From contig CALNXK010000031.1 of assembly GCA_942486035.1 (NCBI GenBank), forward strand, positions 1,486,001 to 1,550,000: a stretch of DNA of 64,000 bases, written 5' to 3'. A program made the translations under genes and the position numbers. This document shows, piece by piece, positions 23,077-32,612 of this stretch (position 1 is its first letter; every line of letters begins with the position of its first letter). Origin of the DNA: Porites lobata. Taxonomy: Eukaryota > Cnidaria > Anthozoa > Scleractinia > Poritidae. The notes under the pieces were generated by a model. It ran no database searches. It worked only from the letters and a program-made list of their open reading frames with translations, and had not been told where the DNA came from.

Positions 23077-23102
23077 TAACTGTCCCTGGGTCTCCGAGGA
23101 TG

Positions 23103-23241
23103 AGTGTCATGTTATGTGCTGGAACTTTACAATCAAAAGCTGATTGATCTACTCGTTCCTTATGGAGAGGATGTATCCTTTGACACCGAAAACGTGTCTT
23201 TTTTTGTGGGATAATAGAGAAATCATCGTTGTCAATCACAG
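23103..23241 (+). pseudogene. Kinesin motor-domain exon (unit B), interrupted by the 4.16-kb element
   Basis: The same block as in unit A, with the same in-frame stop pattern (TAATAG here) and frame break. Its first nine bases (AGTGTCATG) are the target duplication and occur at both 18932-18940 and 23103-23111, so the transposon landed at the very start of this exon. Confidence 0.65.
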
Positions 23242-23767
23242 GTTTGTGGTGATCGTTCAAGATTAAGTACAGATGAGTATTTTCAATCTGAGACTGAACT
23301 ATATTGGGTTTGTGTTACTTTCTTTCTTTGTCGCAGGTCTATCTGTCATGTCTGCATTGCAGTTTATCTTACTGTAGGTGTAAGGTGGTTGAACATTTCG
23401 TAATACAGACACCTGGAGCTGTCCCTCTTGAGTTCGAATAGGGGAGGTTTTGTAAAAAGTGATCCGCACTTTTATCACATTCCACAAGGGTCAAGCAAAG
23501 CTAGATAAGTCTCGTTTATAGTTGAGGGGTTTCTTTGGGGTAGAAAGTAATGACAGTGCCTTTATTATAAATAAAAATATTAGAAATCCTCAACATTTTA
23601 AAGCAACAAAAACTAACAATTAGAAGAGACAAGGAGGTGATTAATGTACACATTTCTTAATTAATGTATATATTTCTTGTTCATCCGTTGTTAAACGACT
23701 TGACTCTTAATAAGAAAGTTTTTGCTAACTTTGCAACTATCGTATTTTCAGGGTCTTGTATTTGTAG

Positions 23768-23857
23768 AGCGGTCAGTTGTTATGCAAGCGACCACAAAGG
23801 AAGAACTGTGGGAAATATTTGAAAAGGGATCGCAAAACAGACACGTGGCCTCCACAA
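23768..23857 (+). pseudogene. Kinesin motor-domain exon (unit B), second
   Basis: Same length and splice borders as the unit A exon at 18330-18419 and the same predicted peptide (EELWEIFEKGSQNRHVAST), with donor CACAA|GTAAGAG. Confidence 0.6.
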
Positions 23858-24088
23858 GTAAGAGTGTGACCAAGATCCTATTATGATTTATTCTGAAGTT
23901 ATCAAGAAGCATTTTGATGCAAACAGTGTTAAAAATAGCTTTGTGATGAAGTTCCAAATTCCTGTCCAGGAAAACATCAGAAAATGTACTTCCTTTCGTT
24001 GTTGATTGCAATGTTTAGTTAAGCTCCCTCGTTGGATCATTAGACCCTTTATAAGCCACTCCTTGTGAATTTCGCACTATTTGACGTC

Positions 24089-25133
24089 GATCGGTTCACC
24101 TGTGGATGCTTTTTCATTTGGTTGTTATATTCGTTTTATACATAAGTTTCTACTCGTTCTATCAGGGACTGCATCGCTCTCATTGATCTGAGTCCGCTCA
24201 CATTGATCATTTTTGTTCAGTATTTCTTATTAGTTCTTATCCACTTATATTTAAGAGGCTGTCCACGAGAAAACCATGCAAAACCATGCAGAAGGTGCCG
24301 CAGACTAGATCACAGAATTGGCTTATATTCTGTGAGTAATTATACTTGGGTGTACTATTTTCAAATATTGTATGATTGGGGTCCAAGCGCCTTTCCTTTG
24401 TGTATACGAAGGGAGGTCCCCTCGGGAGACCATTTTTACTGTTATACAAGGCCGAAATTTCCTGAAGTTTAGATGCCTTGATCACCAATAATTTATGACG
24501 TGAGTGAAAAATGAGTAGGCGGCGGTCGAACTGAATGATTTAACTTCGACGAGACGTATAAACCAGAATGATTGAGACTCTTTTCCTCTCGTGACCGTGT
24601 ACTAACCGAAGGGCAGTTGAACGCTTTTCTAAAAGCTAGAAAAATATTGCACTTTTGATTTCTCGCAAACCTTACAATAAATCTAATATGGGTTATGTTA
24701 AGAGAATAAGTTGGATTTTTGTCGTACGCTTTCAAAAATCTGGGTATTTTGAAATTATGGACACGTCGGCCTCGGAACTATGACAAACTATGAGCCAACA
24801 CAATCGTTTTATTGAAAATAGGCAAAAAATATACGGAACAGGATACATAATTGGTCGCTCAACAACACAACATGACACTTCAAAAACATACCTCTGTGAC
24901 TGAGAAAGGCTAAAGGGAATAATTTTCCTGCTGTGATCCCAGTAAATCTTCTTTTTTTCGACGAAATGATGTTACTTCGACTTCGACGTGTAGCTGGAGA
25001 ACAGCCATAACCTGTCTCGTGAATATTTTCCCGCTCGTAGAACAATCAAAAGTAACTTTCATTGCCAAAAAGCTATATGTTTTGCTTGAAGGATGGAAAA
25101 TATCTTTTTCGAACGTCTTCATGCCTCTTATAG
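24089..25133. other. Non-coding stretch, nothing recognised
   Basis: Frames of 78-89 codons overlap on both strands (24203-24472, 24237-24488, 24493-24735, 24809-25152). None shows a motif or splice pattern I can support. Confidence 0.4.
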
Positions 25134-25135
25134 TA

Positions 25136-25547
25136 TACCTGCCAACTCTCACGCCTTAGGCGTGAGTCTCACGCCTGCGGGTTGAAAACTTCGATCTCAC
25201 GCCGGCTCACGCCTGCGGGCCAATTTCTCACGCCTGATTGAAAAATGTGAGTTGTTGCCGTCCTGCTTGACACAATTTCCAAAAATATGTTAACTCAGAC
25301 CCATGTAAGGAACGAAAACCATGTGTAAAATGAATAAATGGCAATACCTTCCTCGCGATCTCTGATTTTTGAAGTGAAAAGCACTGGGAGCGAGCTCGCC
25401 TTTGGCAGACTTCGGCAGACTTCGGACGTCTTCGGAAGACTTCGGACTTCTTCGGGAATCTTCGGAAATGATCGTGTCGTCTTCAAAAATCCCAGCACTC
25501 CCAGGATAAAAATCTCACGCTTATATCTCAGAAAAAGTTGGCAGGTA
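25136..25547. mobile_element. TA-flanked MITE (TIR TACCTGCCAACT)
   Basis: Ends TACCTGCCAACT and AGTTGGCAGGTA with TA on both sides (25134-25135, 25548-25549). The left part repeats TCTCACGCCTGCGG-like words. At 25405-25470 there is an iterated ACTTCGGAAG-like 10-12-bp motif. Confidence 0.75.
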
Positions 25548-25772
25548 TATTATAATGCGATAGAAACTACGTCTTACAAACATGTGTGCATTTGTTTACC
25601 ACCATCTTTGTTTCGAACCCGTGAACCAAGCGGTCTGCGGTTTTCCCCTATTTAGATTGCTTTGGCGGGAGTTCGGGAAAGCGCGAACGTTCAGTACAGC
25701 TGTAAAAACATTTGAATTCATACACGAAGTTGTTAAAAGACAGGGTCGTATTCTGGCTTAACATTTTCTTCT

Positions 25773-26322
25773 ATGGCTGCAAGTGTAACTTGCTCGTTTT
25801 CGAAACACTCGTCGATACCATGTGGCAATTCGAAGCACTATCGTAGCATCAAAGAGTACGTGCCACTCCGTAGTTGCAGGAGAGATATAACCAGTCACCT
25901 TCAACGGTTGAAAGCATCTCAAGCAAACATCAAAGGTGAATGGCAGCTGATACTTTTGAGAGCTGGGTTATTTGATGAAGATGGTGAGACGCTCACAATC
26001 TGTCCCCTGCACAGAGATATTTTTGGCACTATCTGGAATTCAAGTAGACCAGTTGCAAAATGCCATCATCCACTTCATGGCCGAAGCAGGGCTAAGCCTG
26101 AAAGAGGGATTTCGTTCGAAATTTCAAAAGAAATTCAAGTTTACTGGGGAGTTCTCGTGCCCACTGGATCAGGTATTTGTGAACTGTGTGGCTTACTCAG
26201 TTTCCCTCTTTCTTTTTCTTCCAATACGTACTCATTCTGTTCTTTAAATTCTAGGTATATGCATCAGGTGCAGAAAATTACATTTAGAAAAAAGAGGGAA
26301 AAGAGAAACACAAATACTTCAG
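25773..26322 (+). CDS. First two exons of an uncharacterised Cys/His-rich protein
   Basis: Exon 1 (25773-26172) starts with ATG and encodes 133 residues. They include CPLHRDIFG (about residue 77) and KCHHPLHGRS (about 95), a Cys/His pattern that could bind zinc, and end in VLVPTGS before the donor CAG|GTATTT. Exon 2 (26255-26322) follows an acceptor (ttctttaaattctag) in matching phase and adds ICIRCRKLHLEKRGKRETQ, with two more Cys and one His, then a donor CAG|GTGAGT. Similar domains occur in multi-copy genes of cnidarians, but I cannot name a function. Later exons are not found before the virus-like cluster at 26.6 kb, so the gene may be truncated there or continue elsewhere. Confidence 0.55.
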
Positions 26323-26914
26323 GTGAGTATATATTAACCTCAAAAGTGGTTCCGTTGGTCACACGATTTTTTGGTTTATTTGGAAATTTAGCAGCAAAGT
26401 CTGAATTATGAGGAAACAACTAAAGTCGCTGTGGTTACTAGAGCAGTTCGATCCCATGGTGTCTTACCCTTACTTTTTACAACAAAATCAGGCAGCTAGA
26501 GCCGAAGAAAGTATTGCATTATAATATTATTTATATCGCTCAGAGTTCTGCCTAGGATCCCTCTCATCAATCCACTCATTCTTTTATTTCTTCAAATGGT
26601 TGAGGGTTATATGGTTAGAACCGGTTATGGGCGGTTTGACTCTATTTAAAGCGATGTCGCCTTAAATAAGTATGCCAATGAGTAAAGATATGAGTAATAA
26701 TAGTACTAACCAAAGAGTAGCTAATTGCCCTATTGTTGGTTTTAAACAAAAATTTATCGAGAGTAATTTCTTCAATTTCTTCATGTGGTAATTTGTTCAG
26801 TAGTAAACCATTGCAATGCTTTTGGATAATAAACATCAAGCATTTTCATTGCTTTCTCATTATAAGAAGACTCTGGTAAAAAAATCCATTAATTTGCTTG
26901 AATAATGATTTTGC

Positions 26915-27537
26915 CTATATTGTAAAAGATTGATTTGACCAAAGGAAGTCATTAGATGATGTGTATACATCAAACCTTTTCCCATATATCTTCTTTGTCA
27001 ACTCATACTCATCATTCAAAAACGGCATATTATTTTTTAAATCAATGAATCCATCCATGATACCATTATTAATCCAATGAAGATATTTAACAACGTAATT
27101 TGATTGTGTTACATAGTGAGTGATCGCAAAAGGCATTTTCAGATCAGATGGAAGAATGATGATATGATTTTGTTTGAAATAACTTTCTATTTCATCAATG
27201 CTCGCAATTTGGTAATTATTCCCATGTCTTCTATACCACGTCAACTAGAAGATTAGTGCAGCATCTTTGATTTGCTTTTGATGCGGTTTTAGTGGTGGTA
27301 GTGTTGGCTCCACTCTAATGGTAATGGTGTTTGTTGATTTATTCGGGGCATTGGTATTGGTAAGACTTGTTTCTGGGATCGTGGTGCAGGTGTTGGTCTG
27401 ACCGCGTTTTGTCTTTGGTGTTATTGTTGGTTTTTGAATTTGGTTTCTCAATACTACAAGGCTGGTTAAATCCTCAGTGGTTATTCCAGAGAGCAGTTGT
27501 TGGATTAGTGATTTACGATCAATATTTCATTTTTCCA
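26915..27537 (-). pseudogene. Unrecognised frame with Pro/Thr-rich middle, two in-frame stops
   Basis: One reading frame runs from MENMEK (near 27540) through a TGA, then a helical segment (SLIQQLLSGITTEDLTSL), a Thr/Pro/Lys-rich linker, a TAG at 27245-27247, and a 109-codon segment rich in Tyr, Asn and Ile to 26915. The frame is maintained through both stops, so these are point nonsense changes in a formerly longer protein of about 205 residues. A second, shorter copy of its start lies near 28365-28390 with the same TGA. No family recognised. Confidence 0.4.
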
Positions 27538-27649
27538 TGTTTTCCATATTATTAGTTAACATATTTTTTCCTGATATATAATTGATAATTAATTGAAGAG
27601 GTGCGTTTAATCTTCTGAAGTTTTCTTGGTGCTTTCTGGTTTTCAAATG

Positions 27650-27990
27650 CGTTCATTTTCCTGCAAGGGTGTGCTCAAGCCCCATATTCAATGATTTTAT
27701 CATTTTCAACAAGAATTGTGTAACCATTACATAGTTCACATGACCATTTTGCACCATGATATTCAGAACCACCACAACTGCTTTTAAATGCTAAATCATC
27801 ATTAGCATGAATATCAACATTACCAAGACTGTATAACTAATACACGGCTTCCAAAGTAACATTTTCGCAACGTGATGCAAATACATAATCCACTTCAATA
27901 TAAAACCATTTTGCGACTTTTAACTTTCCATATATACAACTTTCTTCATGTATATCGATATTATAACCCACAAAATACATGTACAACCAT
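27650..27990 (-). pseudogene. Ankyrin-like repeat fragment, copy 1
   Basis: Broken frames give the patterns VKMVVHVF, SCIYGKLKVAK and LGNVDIHANDDLAFKSSC. These are the about 30-residue units with G-x-L-x-x-AKWLY and N-D-x-A-F spacing seen in ankyrin-like repeats of large DNA viruses. At least three frame changes and two stops. It aligns with 28490-28835. Confidence 0.5.
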
Positions 27991-28489
27991 TTTAACACAA
28001 TGCCACAAAGGAATTAGACCACCCTCCTTCTTGATTTGACAATTCATCGCCGATCTTTGATTTTTCTGTTTAGATACGTGTCTCGTGTGAAAATCGTCTT
28101 CAACGATTCCCAAAAGAGCAAAGAAAACAAGGAACTCCCGAAATTGAAAGGAGAAAGAGTAGTATAGGACATGGGGGTACCAACGCAGTTTCATATTTTG
28201 GGTGTGGCCTTGGGTTGGGCGGCTTGAACCGGTTTTGGGCGGTTTGTCTCTATTAAAGCGATGTCGCCTTAAATATGTATGGCAATATGTAAAGATATGA
28301 GTGATAATAGTACTAACCAAAGAAAAGCTAATTGTCCTTTTGTTTTTGGTTCTAGAAAAAACGATCAATCTTTCATTTTTCCATGTTTTCCATATTATTA
28401 GTTAACACATTTTTTCCTTATATATAATTAATAATTGAAGAGGTGCGTTTAATCTTCTCAAGTTTTCTTGGTGCTTTCTGGTTTTCAAA

Positions 28490-29170
28490 TGCGTTCATTT
28501 TCCTGCAAGGGTTTGCTCAAGCCTCATATTCAATGATTTTATCATTTTCAACAAGAATTGTGTAACCCATACATAGTTCACATAACCATTTTGCATCATG
28601 TTATTCAGAACCACCACAACTGCTTCTAAATGCTAAATCATCATTAGCATGAATATCAACATTACCAAGACTGTATAACTAATGCACGGCTTCCAAAGTA
28701 CCATTTTCGTAACATGATGCAAATACATAATCCACATCAAAATACAATCATTTTGCGACTTTTAACTTTCCATAGATACAACTTACTTCATATATATCAA
28801 TATTATAACCCACAAAATACCTATACAGCCACTTTACCATATTCAAATGACCATGGTTACAACTCAATTCAAACAGGCCTCCTTTGCCTGGACGTAAAAC
28901 GCTTCTTAAGCTCGAATTTGTTATGCATTGTTTTATTTTGCTTTCAGCCTCTTCCCCCAGGTGATTGAAACCGTTTTCTTTTTGTTCCAGATCATCGCTA
29001 AATTGAAGAAGGGACATGAGCTTGACGAGAACACATAAGTAAGCCGTAAAAATAGACGCACCTTTGCAGAAGACCATTTTTGAGCAGCCATGGTTAAGGA
29101 ATACTTCATCAAATACTTCAAAACTACTTATAGTACTGTAAAGCCAGAAAGTCGCGCCACTTTTTACCAT
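28490..29170 (-). pseudogene. Ankyrin-like repeat fragment, copy 2, longest
   Basis: The 140-codon frame at 28748-29170 ends with LFELSCNHGHLNMVKWLY followed by SCIYGKLKVAK, two consecutive ankyrin-like units. Further units (LGNVDIHANDDLAFKSSC) follow after a frame break down to 28490. The motif HGHLxxVKWLY is the one repeated in giant-virus ankyrin proteins. No membrane segment. The N-terminal about 80 residues are not recognisable. Confidence 0.55.
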
Positions 29171-29465
29171 ATTTAAACAAACATTTTAGATTAAATTTAG
29201 ATAAAAATAACTTGAAACAAGGGAGGATCCCACACTTGACACAAGCGGAGACTCGGAGACTTTAATTCAAAGCGTTAAAGTCTCCCTTAGTCTTGAATAC
29301 ACCCTTTGTACCACAAAATGTGAATCTTTTCACGTAAGTGTTTATCCGTTTTTCTCTCTTTGTTTTGCTGTTTTCTTTTTGTCTGGGGGGCAAATACTTT
29401 CGAAAGGTTTAGGATTCAATCAAGGAAAATACAAAAATAGGGGTCCATCACTTAAGAGACTGTTA

Positions 29466-29780
29466 AATCTTTTTTTTCAACGGTTTTAAGGTAGTATCTT
29501 TTTTCCACTTTTGAATTTCATTGGTTGCTTCTTCTTTTGTTTTCTTTTTGTAGCCAACCTTTTGGTATAATCTTTGGTCTCTGATAAATATTCCTTCTTT
29601 TTATCATCTTTTGTCTCAAATTTGGCTTCCAGTTCTTTGATTCTTTCTTGAAGTTCATCTATTAATTGTCTCAAAGTTTTCTTTGTACTTAACCTTTTTC
29701 AATCCTTTGTTGGGATTATTTCGCTTGTTCAGAACACGATCACCCATTTTTTTGTTCATCATTTTTAGATTTTAATAGCA
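29466..29780 (-). pseudogene. Lys/Glu-rich coiled-coil fragment, copy 1
   Basis: The 62-codon frame 29486-29674 reads as a heptad-like helix (LIDELQERIKELEAKFE) then a very basic tail. Just upstream on the minus strand, in another frame, is MMNKKMGDRVLNKRNNPNKG. The second copy at 30540-30790 shares both parts. Function unknown. Confidence 0.45.
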
Positions 29781-29810
29781 TTTTTATGCTTTCTCAAAAG
29801 TACTGGAAAC

Positions 29811-30000
29811 TCAAAACCTTCCTCGTAATAGAGCTGAAGAGAAAATGAATATTAACATTACCAAGACTGTATAAATAATGCACGGCTTCCCAAGTACCAT
29901 TTTCGCAAAATGATTCAAATACACAATCCACATCAAAATACGACCATTTTGGGACTTTGACGAGAACACACAAGTAAGCCGTAAAAATAAACGCACATTT
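29811..30000 (-). pseudogene. Ankyrin-like repeat fragment, copy 3
   Basis: About 190 bp that align with the last third of the other two copies (block caagactgtataaataatgc on the plus strand). They joined to a sequence that also occurs at 29000-29060, so this is a recombinant remnant. Confidence 0.4.
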
Positions 30001-30539
30001 TATATGTAATTTTAACTATGCAAGTTCACCTTTGCAGAAGACCATTTTTGAGCAGACATGGTTAAGGAATACCTCATTAATTACTTCAAAACTACTTATA
30101 CTGTAATGCCAGAAAGTCGCGCCATTTTTTACCATATTTGATCAAAAATTTTAGATTAAATTTAGATAAAAAAACTTGAAACAAGGGAGCATCGTAGACT
30201 TGGCACAAGCAGAGACTCGGAGATTGTAATGCAAAGCGTGAAAGTCTCCCTTGGTCTTGAATACACCCTTTGTACCACAAAATGTTAACAATCGGAGCTT
30301 GCCAACTAATGAACATCAAACAGTGAAACACAAATACTGTCTCACACCATCTGTTTTCATTTTTGAGCAACACCAGGACAACTTTTTAGCAACAAGATTT
30401 TGGTGTTAAGATGTAGCTCAAGGCCAAAATGTCAAGTCCGGGTTACCATAACCCAATACACCCATTGTACCACAAAAACCTTAACAATTTGAGCTCGCCA
30501 GCTTATGAATATCAAACATGAAAGGCAATACAGCATTAC

Positions 30540-30790
30540 AGCATTTTGAATTTCATTGATTGCTTCTTCTTTTGTTTTCTTTTTGTAGCTAGCCTTTTTG
30601 TATAATCTTTTGTCTCTGATAAATATTCCTTCTTTTCGTTATCTTTTATCTTAAATTTGGCTTCCAATCACGTCTTTGATTCTTTCTTGTAGTTCATCTT
30701 TTGCGTTAAAGTTTCCTTTGTACTCAACTTTCTTCACTCTTTTCTTGGGATTATTGTGCTTGTTTTAGAACACGATCATCATATTTATCA
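30540..30790 (-). pseudogene. Lys/Glu-rich coiled-coil fragment, copy 2
   Basis: A direct-orientation duplicate of 29490-29770 with several indels (plus-strand landmark ttgcttcttcttttgttttc in both). No frame longer than about 30 codons survives. Confidence 0.45.
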
Positions 30791-31110
30791 GCGAGTACTG
30801 CTAGTTTCGTGGTCCTTTCTGTCAGCACTTGGCGCACAAACAGTTCGTTCAATTTTTATCTCATCAACATTTTGCTTATTAATACATTTATACACAGTGC
30901 TTTTGAGGTCCTTTTTCGAGGTCTTTTTTAGTGTTTCACACTTTGACCGAATGTAGATCTTATCATCTAGCGTTATCTTATATCTTTGGGTATTTTTGTA
31001 CATTAAAGCTGTTGAACCTTGAATTGGTGATCCGTAAATCTGGTTGCCACCTTGAAAAATAGCCGTTATTAATCTTACTATTATCAAGATGAATATAATC
31101 CAAATGTTTA
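30788..31110 (-). pseudogene. Possible GIY-YIG endonuclease-like fragment
   Basis: The frame 30788-31189 contains RYKITLDDKIYIRSKCETLKK (about 30902-30964), which resembles the first part of GIY-YIG nucleases: Y-K-I-T, then D-K-x-Y-I-G-S-x-x-x-T-L-x-x-R. The key Gly of YIG reads Arg here and the catalytic Arg and Glu cannot be placed with certainty. It overlaps the end of the helicase frame. Such nucleases occur in large DNA viruses and in some retroelements. Confidence 0.35.
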
Positions 31111-31652
31111 GTTTTTGATAATGCGGTATACAACTGCTTCTTGTCCATTCTGTTGATTTCAAATATGTTGTAGTGCTCATCGATTTCACAACCTTGATAC
31201 TTGTGCACCTTCACACAGAATATTGGCATGAAATTCTCTCTAAACTCCTTTCTTTCAGACCAAGAATCATTAATCCTTATTTTATCATAATGAACTTCAC
31301 CCCCCGCTTCAACGGGTTCACATTGATTTGGGTCGCCAAACATGTAAACTATACTGATTATTGTTCCTTTTGGAGGTCTCATAGATCTTGGTCATTCACT
31401 TGTTGGGCACCATACTGAATTCCTCAATGAAAAACGATTTGTTTGCCAACCTGTTTTCATAATTAGCCCACTCAGAAAAGTAGCTGTCAAATGTGTGTAG
31501 CAAATATCATTTGCATCTTCCCTCTTTAACCTTTCTTTGACGTTTACAATTGCCTTATTAGTGAAAGCCAGAACCAATGATTTATCAGTCTTCATCACCA
31601 CATCACACAACAACGTCGTTTTTTCTCGACCCTGCTTGACCGGTGAATACAC
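30978..31652 (-). pseudogene. Superfamily 1 helicase-like gene, frameshifted
   Basis: Pieces in order: TGQAGSRKTTLL (Walker A, with Arg in place of the usual Gly before the Lys), KSLVLAFTNKAIVNVKERL (motif Ia), SFFIEEFSMVP (Walker B-like), YMFGDPNQCEPVEAGG (motif III), VHKYQGCEIDEHYNIFE and LYTALSKTK (motifs V-VI). The order and spacing are those of Pif1/RecD-type SF1 helicases of DNA viruses and virus-like elements. At least two frame changes lie between 31380 and 31650. The gene is decayed. Confidence 0.65.
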
Positions 31653-31698
31653 AACCTTAGCCCTCTATGGCCTCATATGAATTGTAATCCATGTTTTT

Positions 31699-31905
31699 AC
31701 GATATTGTTTGTGCAAAAGAGTGCAGCTCGCGTAATGTTAGATGCAAATATAAGATACAGGAGTTAAGAGCTTTTTAGACAGCTAGATCGGCTGCCGTAC
31801 TTTTAAAGTTTGTGGAGCTAAGCTGTAGAATAGGATTCCTCGAGACATGCGAAAGAAGGACGACACCGTTGACGGGTTTAAGAAAGCTCTTAAAAATATT
31901 TTTTA
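31699..31905 (+). pseudogene. 3' end of a non-LTR retrotransposon ORF2
   Basis: With a few stops and frame changes the plus strand reads QKSAARVMLDANIRYRS, then LFRQLDRLPYF, then WNRIPRDMRKKDDTVDGFKKALKNIF and a stop. The order (AAR...., L..L.W.P, ....F+..L+..) is the C-terminal tail of CR1/jockey/L2-type ORF2 proteins. The rest of the element is absent, as expected of a 5'-truncated copy. It abuts the virus-like cluster. Confidence 0.6.
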
Positions 31906-32339
31906 GCCTAGTTATTATGTGTATAATGTTTTAATATATTTAAATTCTAATGTACATATCACTTTTTCTTATCTTATAGTATTTTTAATTTGCTGTGTTT
32001 TATCTTAGTAGTTTTTGATATTCGTAATTTAAGAATGAGGACCACTAGTTCATCAGTTTTTCTGACCTAATTCAGGGTCGCACAGATTTCATTGTGATCA
32101 ACACTGTGCATGTGTTCCACTGCTTCTTTGCTTTGTTTTAATCGCTTAATGTTACGTGAGATTCTGATTGTATAGTATGTCGAATCAGACTTTGTGGAGT
32201 AAAAGCAGGTGACTTCTCGTGTTAATGTAGGTTGAGGGTTACAGTATACTGCTTCAAATAAACATAAAAAATATATTCTTTTATTATTTAATAAATAAAC
32301 CATAACAACACGTCCCATTCTCTTTTTCTTGTTAACAGG
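31906..32339. other. Non-coding stretch, nothing recognised
   Basis: AT-rich 3' tail of the non-LTR fragment followed by unassigned sequence. No gene supported. Confidence 0.35.
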
Positions 32340-32612
32340 CTGTGGAGCACAAGGCACAAAGTAACCTTGTCAAGGTTGCCATGGCAGCCAGAGGGAATTC
32401 TTCCCTTCCCCTAGCCAAACAACAACTTGTACCAGCTGAAGTGCCCCTTCATACAACTCACGTTGACTCTGAAGATGACTACCGCAGAGGTTGTCGAAAC
32501 GTCAGTCACTGTCAACAACAACAGTCCTATGCAGGACTACGTTCACCCGGACGATCAAACTCAACCTACTTCTGAAATGACTCCTGAGTCCAAACCTTTC
32601 ACAGTTTTATAA
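32340..32612 (+). pseudogene. Possible C-terminal tail of a retroelement protein
   Basis: Two overlapping plus-strand frames give EHKAQSNLVKVAMAARGN and then TTAEVVETSVTVNNNSPM and QDYVHPDDQTQPTSEMT, followed by a stop after FTVL. Tails with VETSVTVNNNSP and DYVHPDD are familiar to me from the 3' ends of multi-copy cnidarian retroelements, but I cannot say which clade. A frameshift separates the two halves. Confidence 0.35.

Larger units (their letters stand above)
18941..23102. mobile_element. 4.16-kb DNA transposon, 9-bp TSD, about 590-bp TIRs, RecQ-like cargo
   Basis: The ends are exact inverted copies, CATCCTCGGAGACCCAGGG, flanked by the perfect 9-bp duplication AGTGTCATG (18932-18940, 23103-23111). 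Inverted similarity continues for almost 600 bp per arm (18941-19535 against 22098-23102, the latter enlarged by a 428-bp MITE). A 9-bp duplication with long arms is typical of Mutator-like elements. Helicase-bearing Academ-like elements are an alternative worth testing. The interior has a RecQ-like relic on the plus strand and an 81-codon minus-strand frame (21781-22026) that I do not recognise. No DDE transposase is visible, so this copy is probably non-autonomous. A 396-bp relative is at 37156-37551. Confidence 0.85.
17393..24088 (+). repeat. Tandem duplication of a 1.26-kb unit (second copy split by a transposon)
   Basis: Unit A is 17393-18656 (1264 bp). Unit B is 18657-18940 plus 23112-24088 (1261 bp once the 4162-bp insertion and the 9-bp duplication are removed). 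The units are head to tail, differ by only scattered bases, and each ends with TTTGACGTC. Both contain the same decayed kinesin exons, including the same premature stop and frame break. The decay therefore came before the duplication, and the duplication before the insertion. Confidence 0.9.
26630..31690 (-). other. Decayed virus-like cluster (ankyrin-like, helicase, GIY-YIG-like, coil)
   Basis: On the minus strand, in order of reading, come SF1-like helicase pieces, a GIY-YIG-like piece, a Lys/Glu coil (twice), ankyrin-like pieces (three) and an unknown Pro/Thr-rich frame. All are broken. Several segments are duplicated in direct orientation: 26640-26760 with 28240-28360; 27520-27990 with 28365-28835; 29030-29330 with 29965-30285; 29490-29770 with 30540-30790. 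This domain mix is typical of large eukaryotic DNA viruses and of virus-derived islands, not of classical transposons. Origin by integration of such a virus or a Maverick/polinton-like element is inference. Confidence 0.5.
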
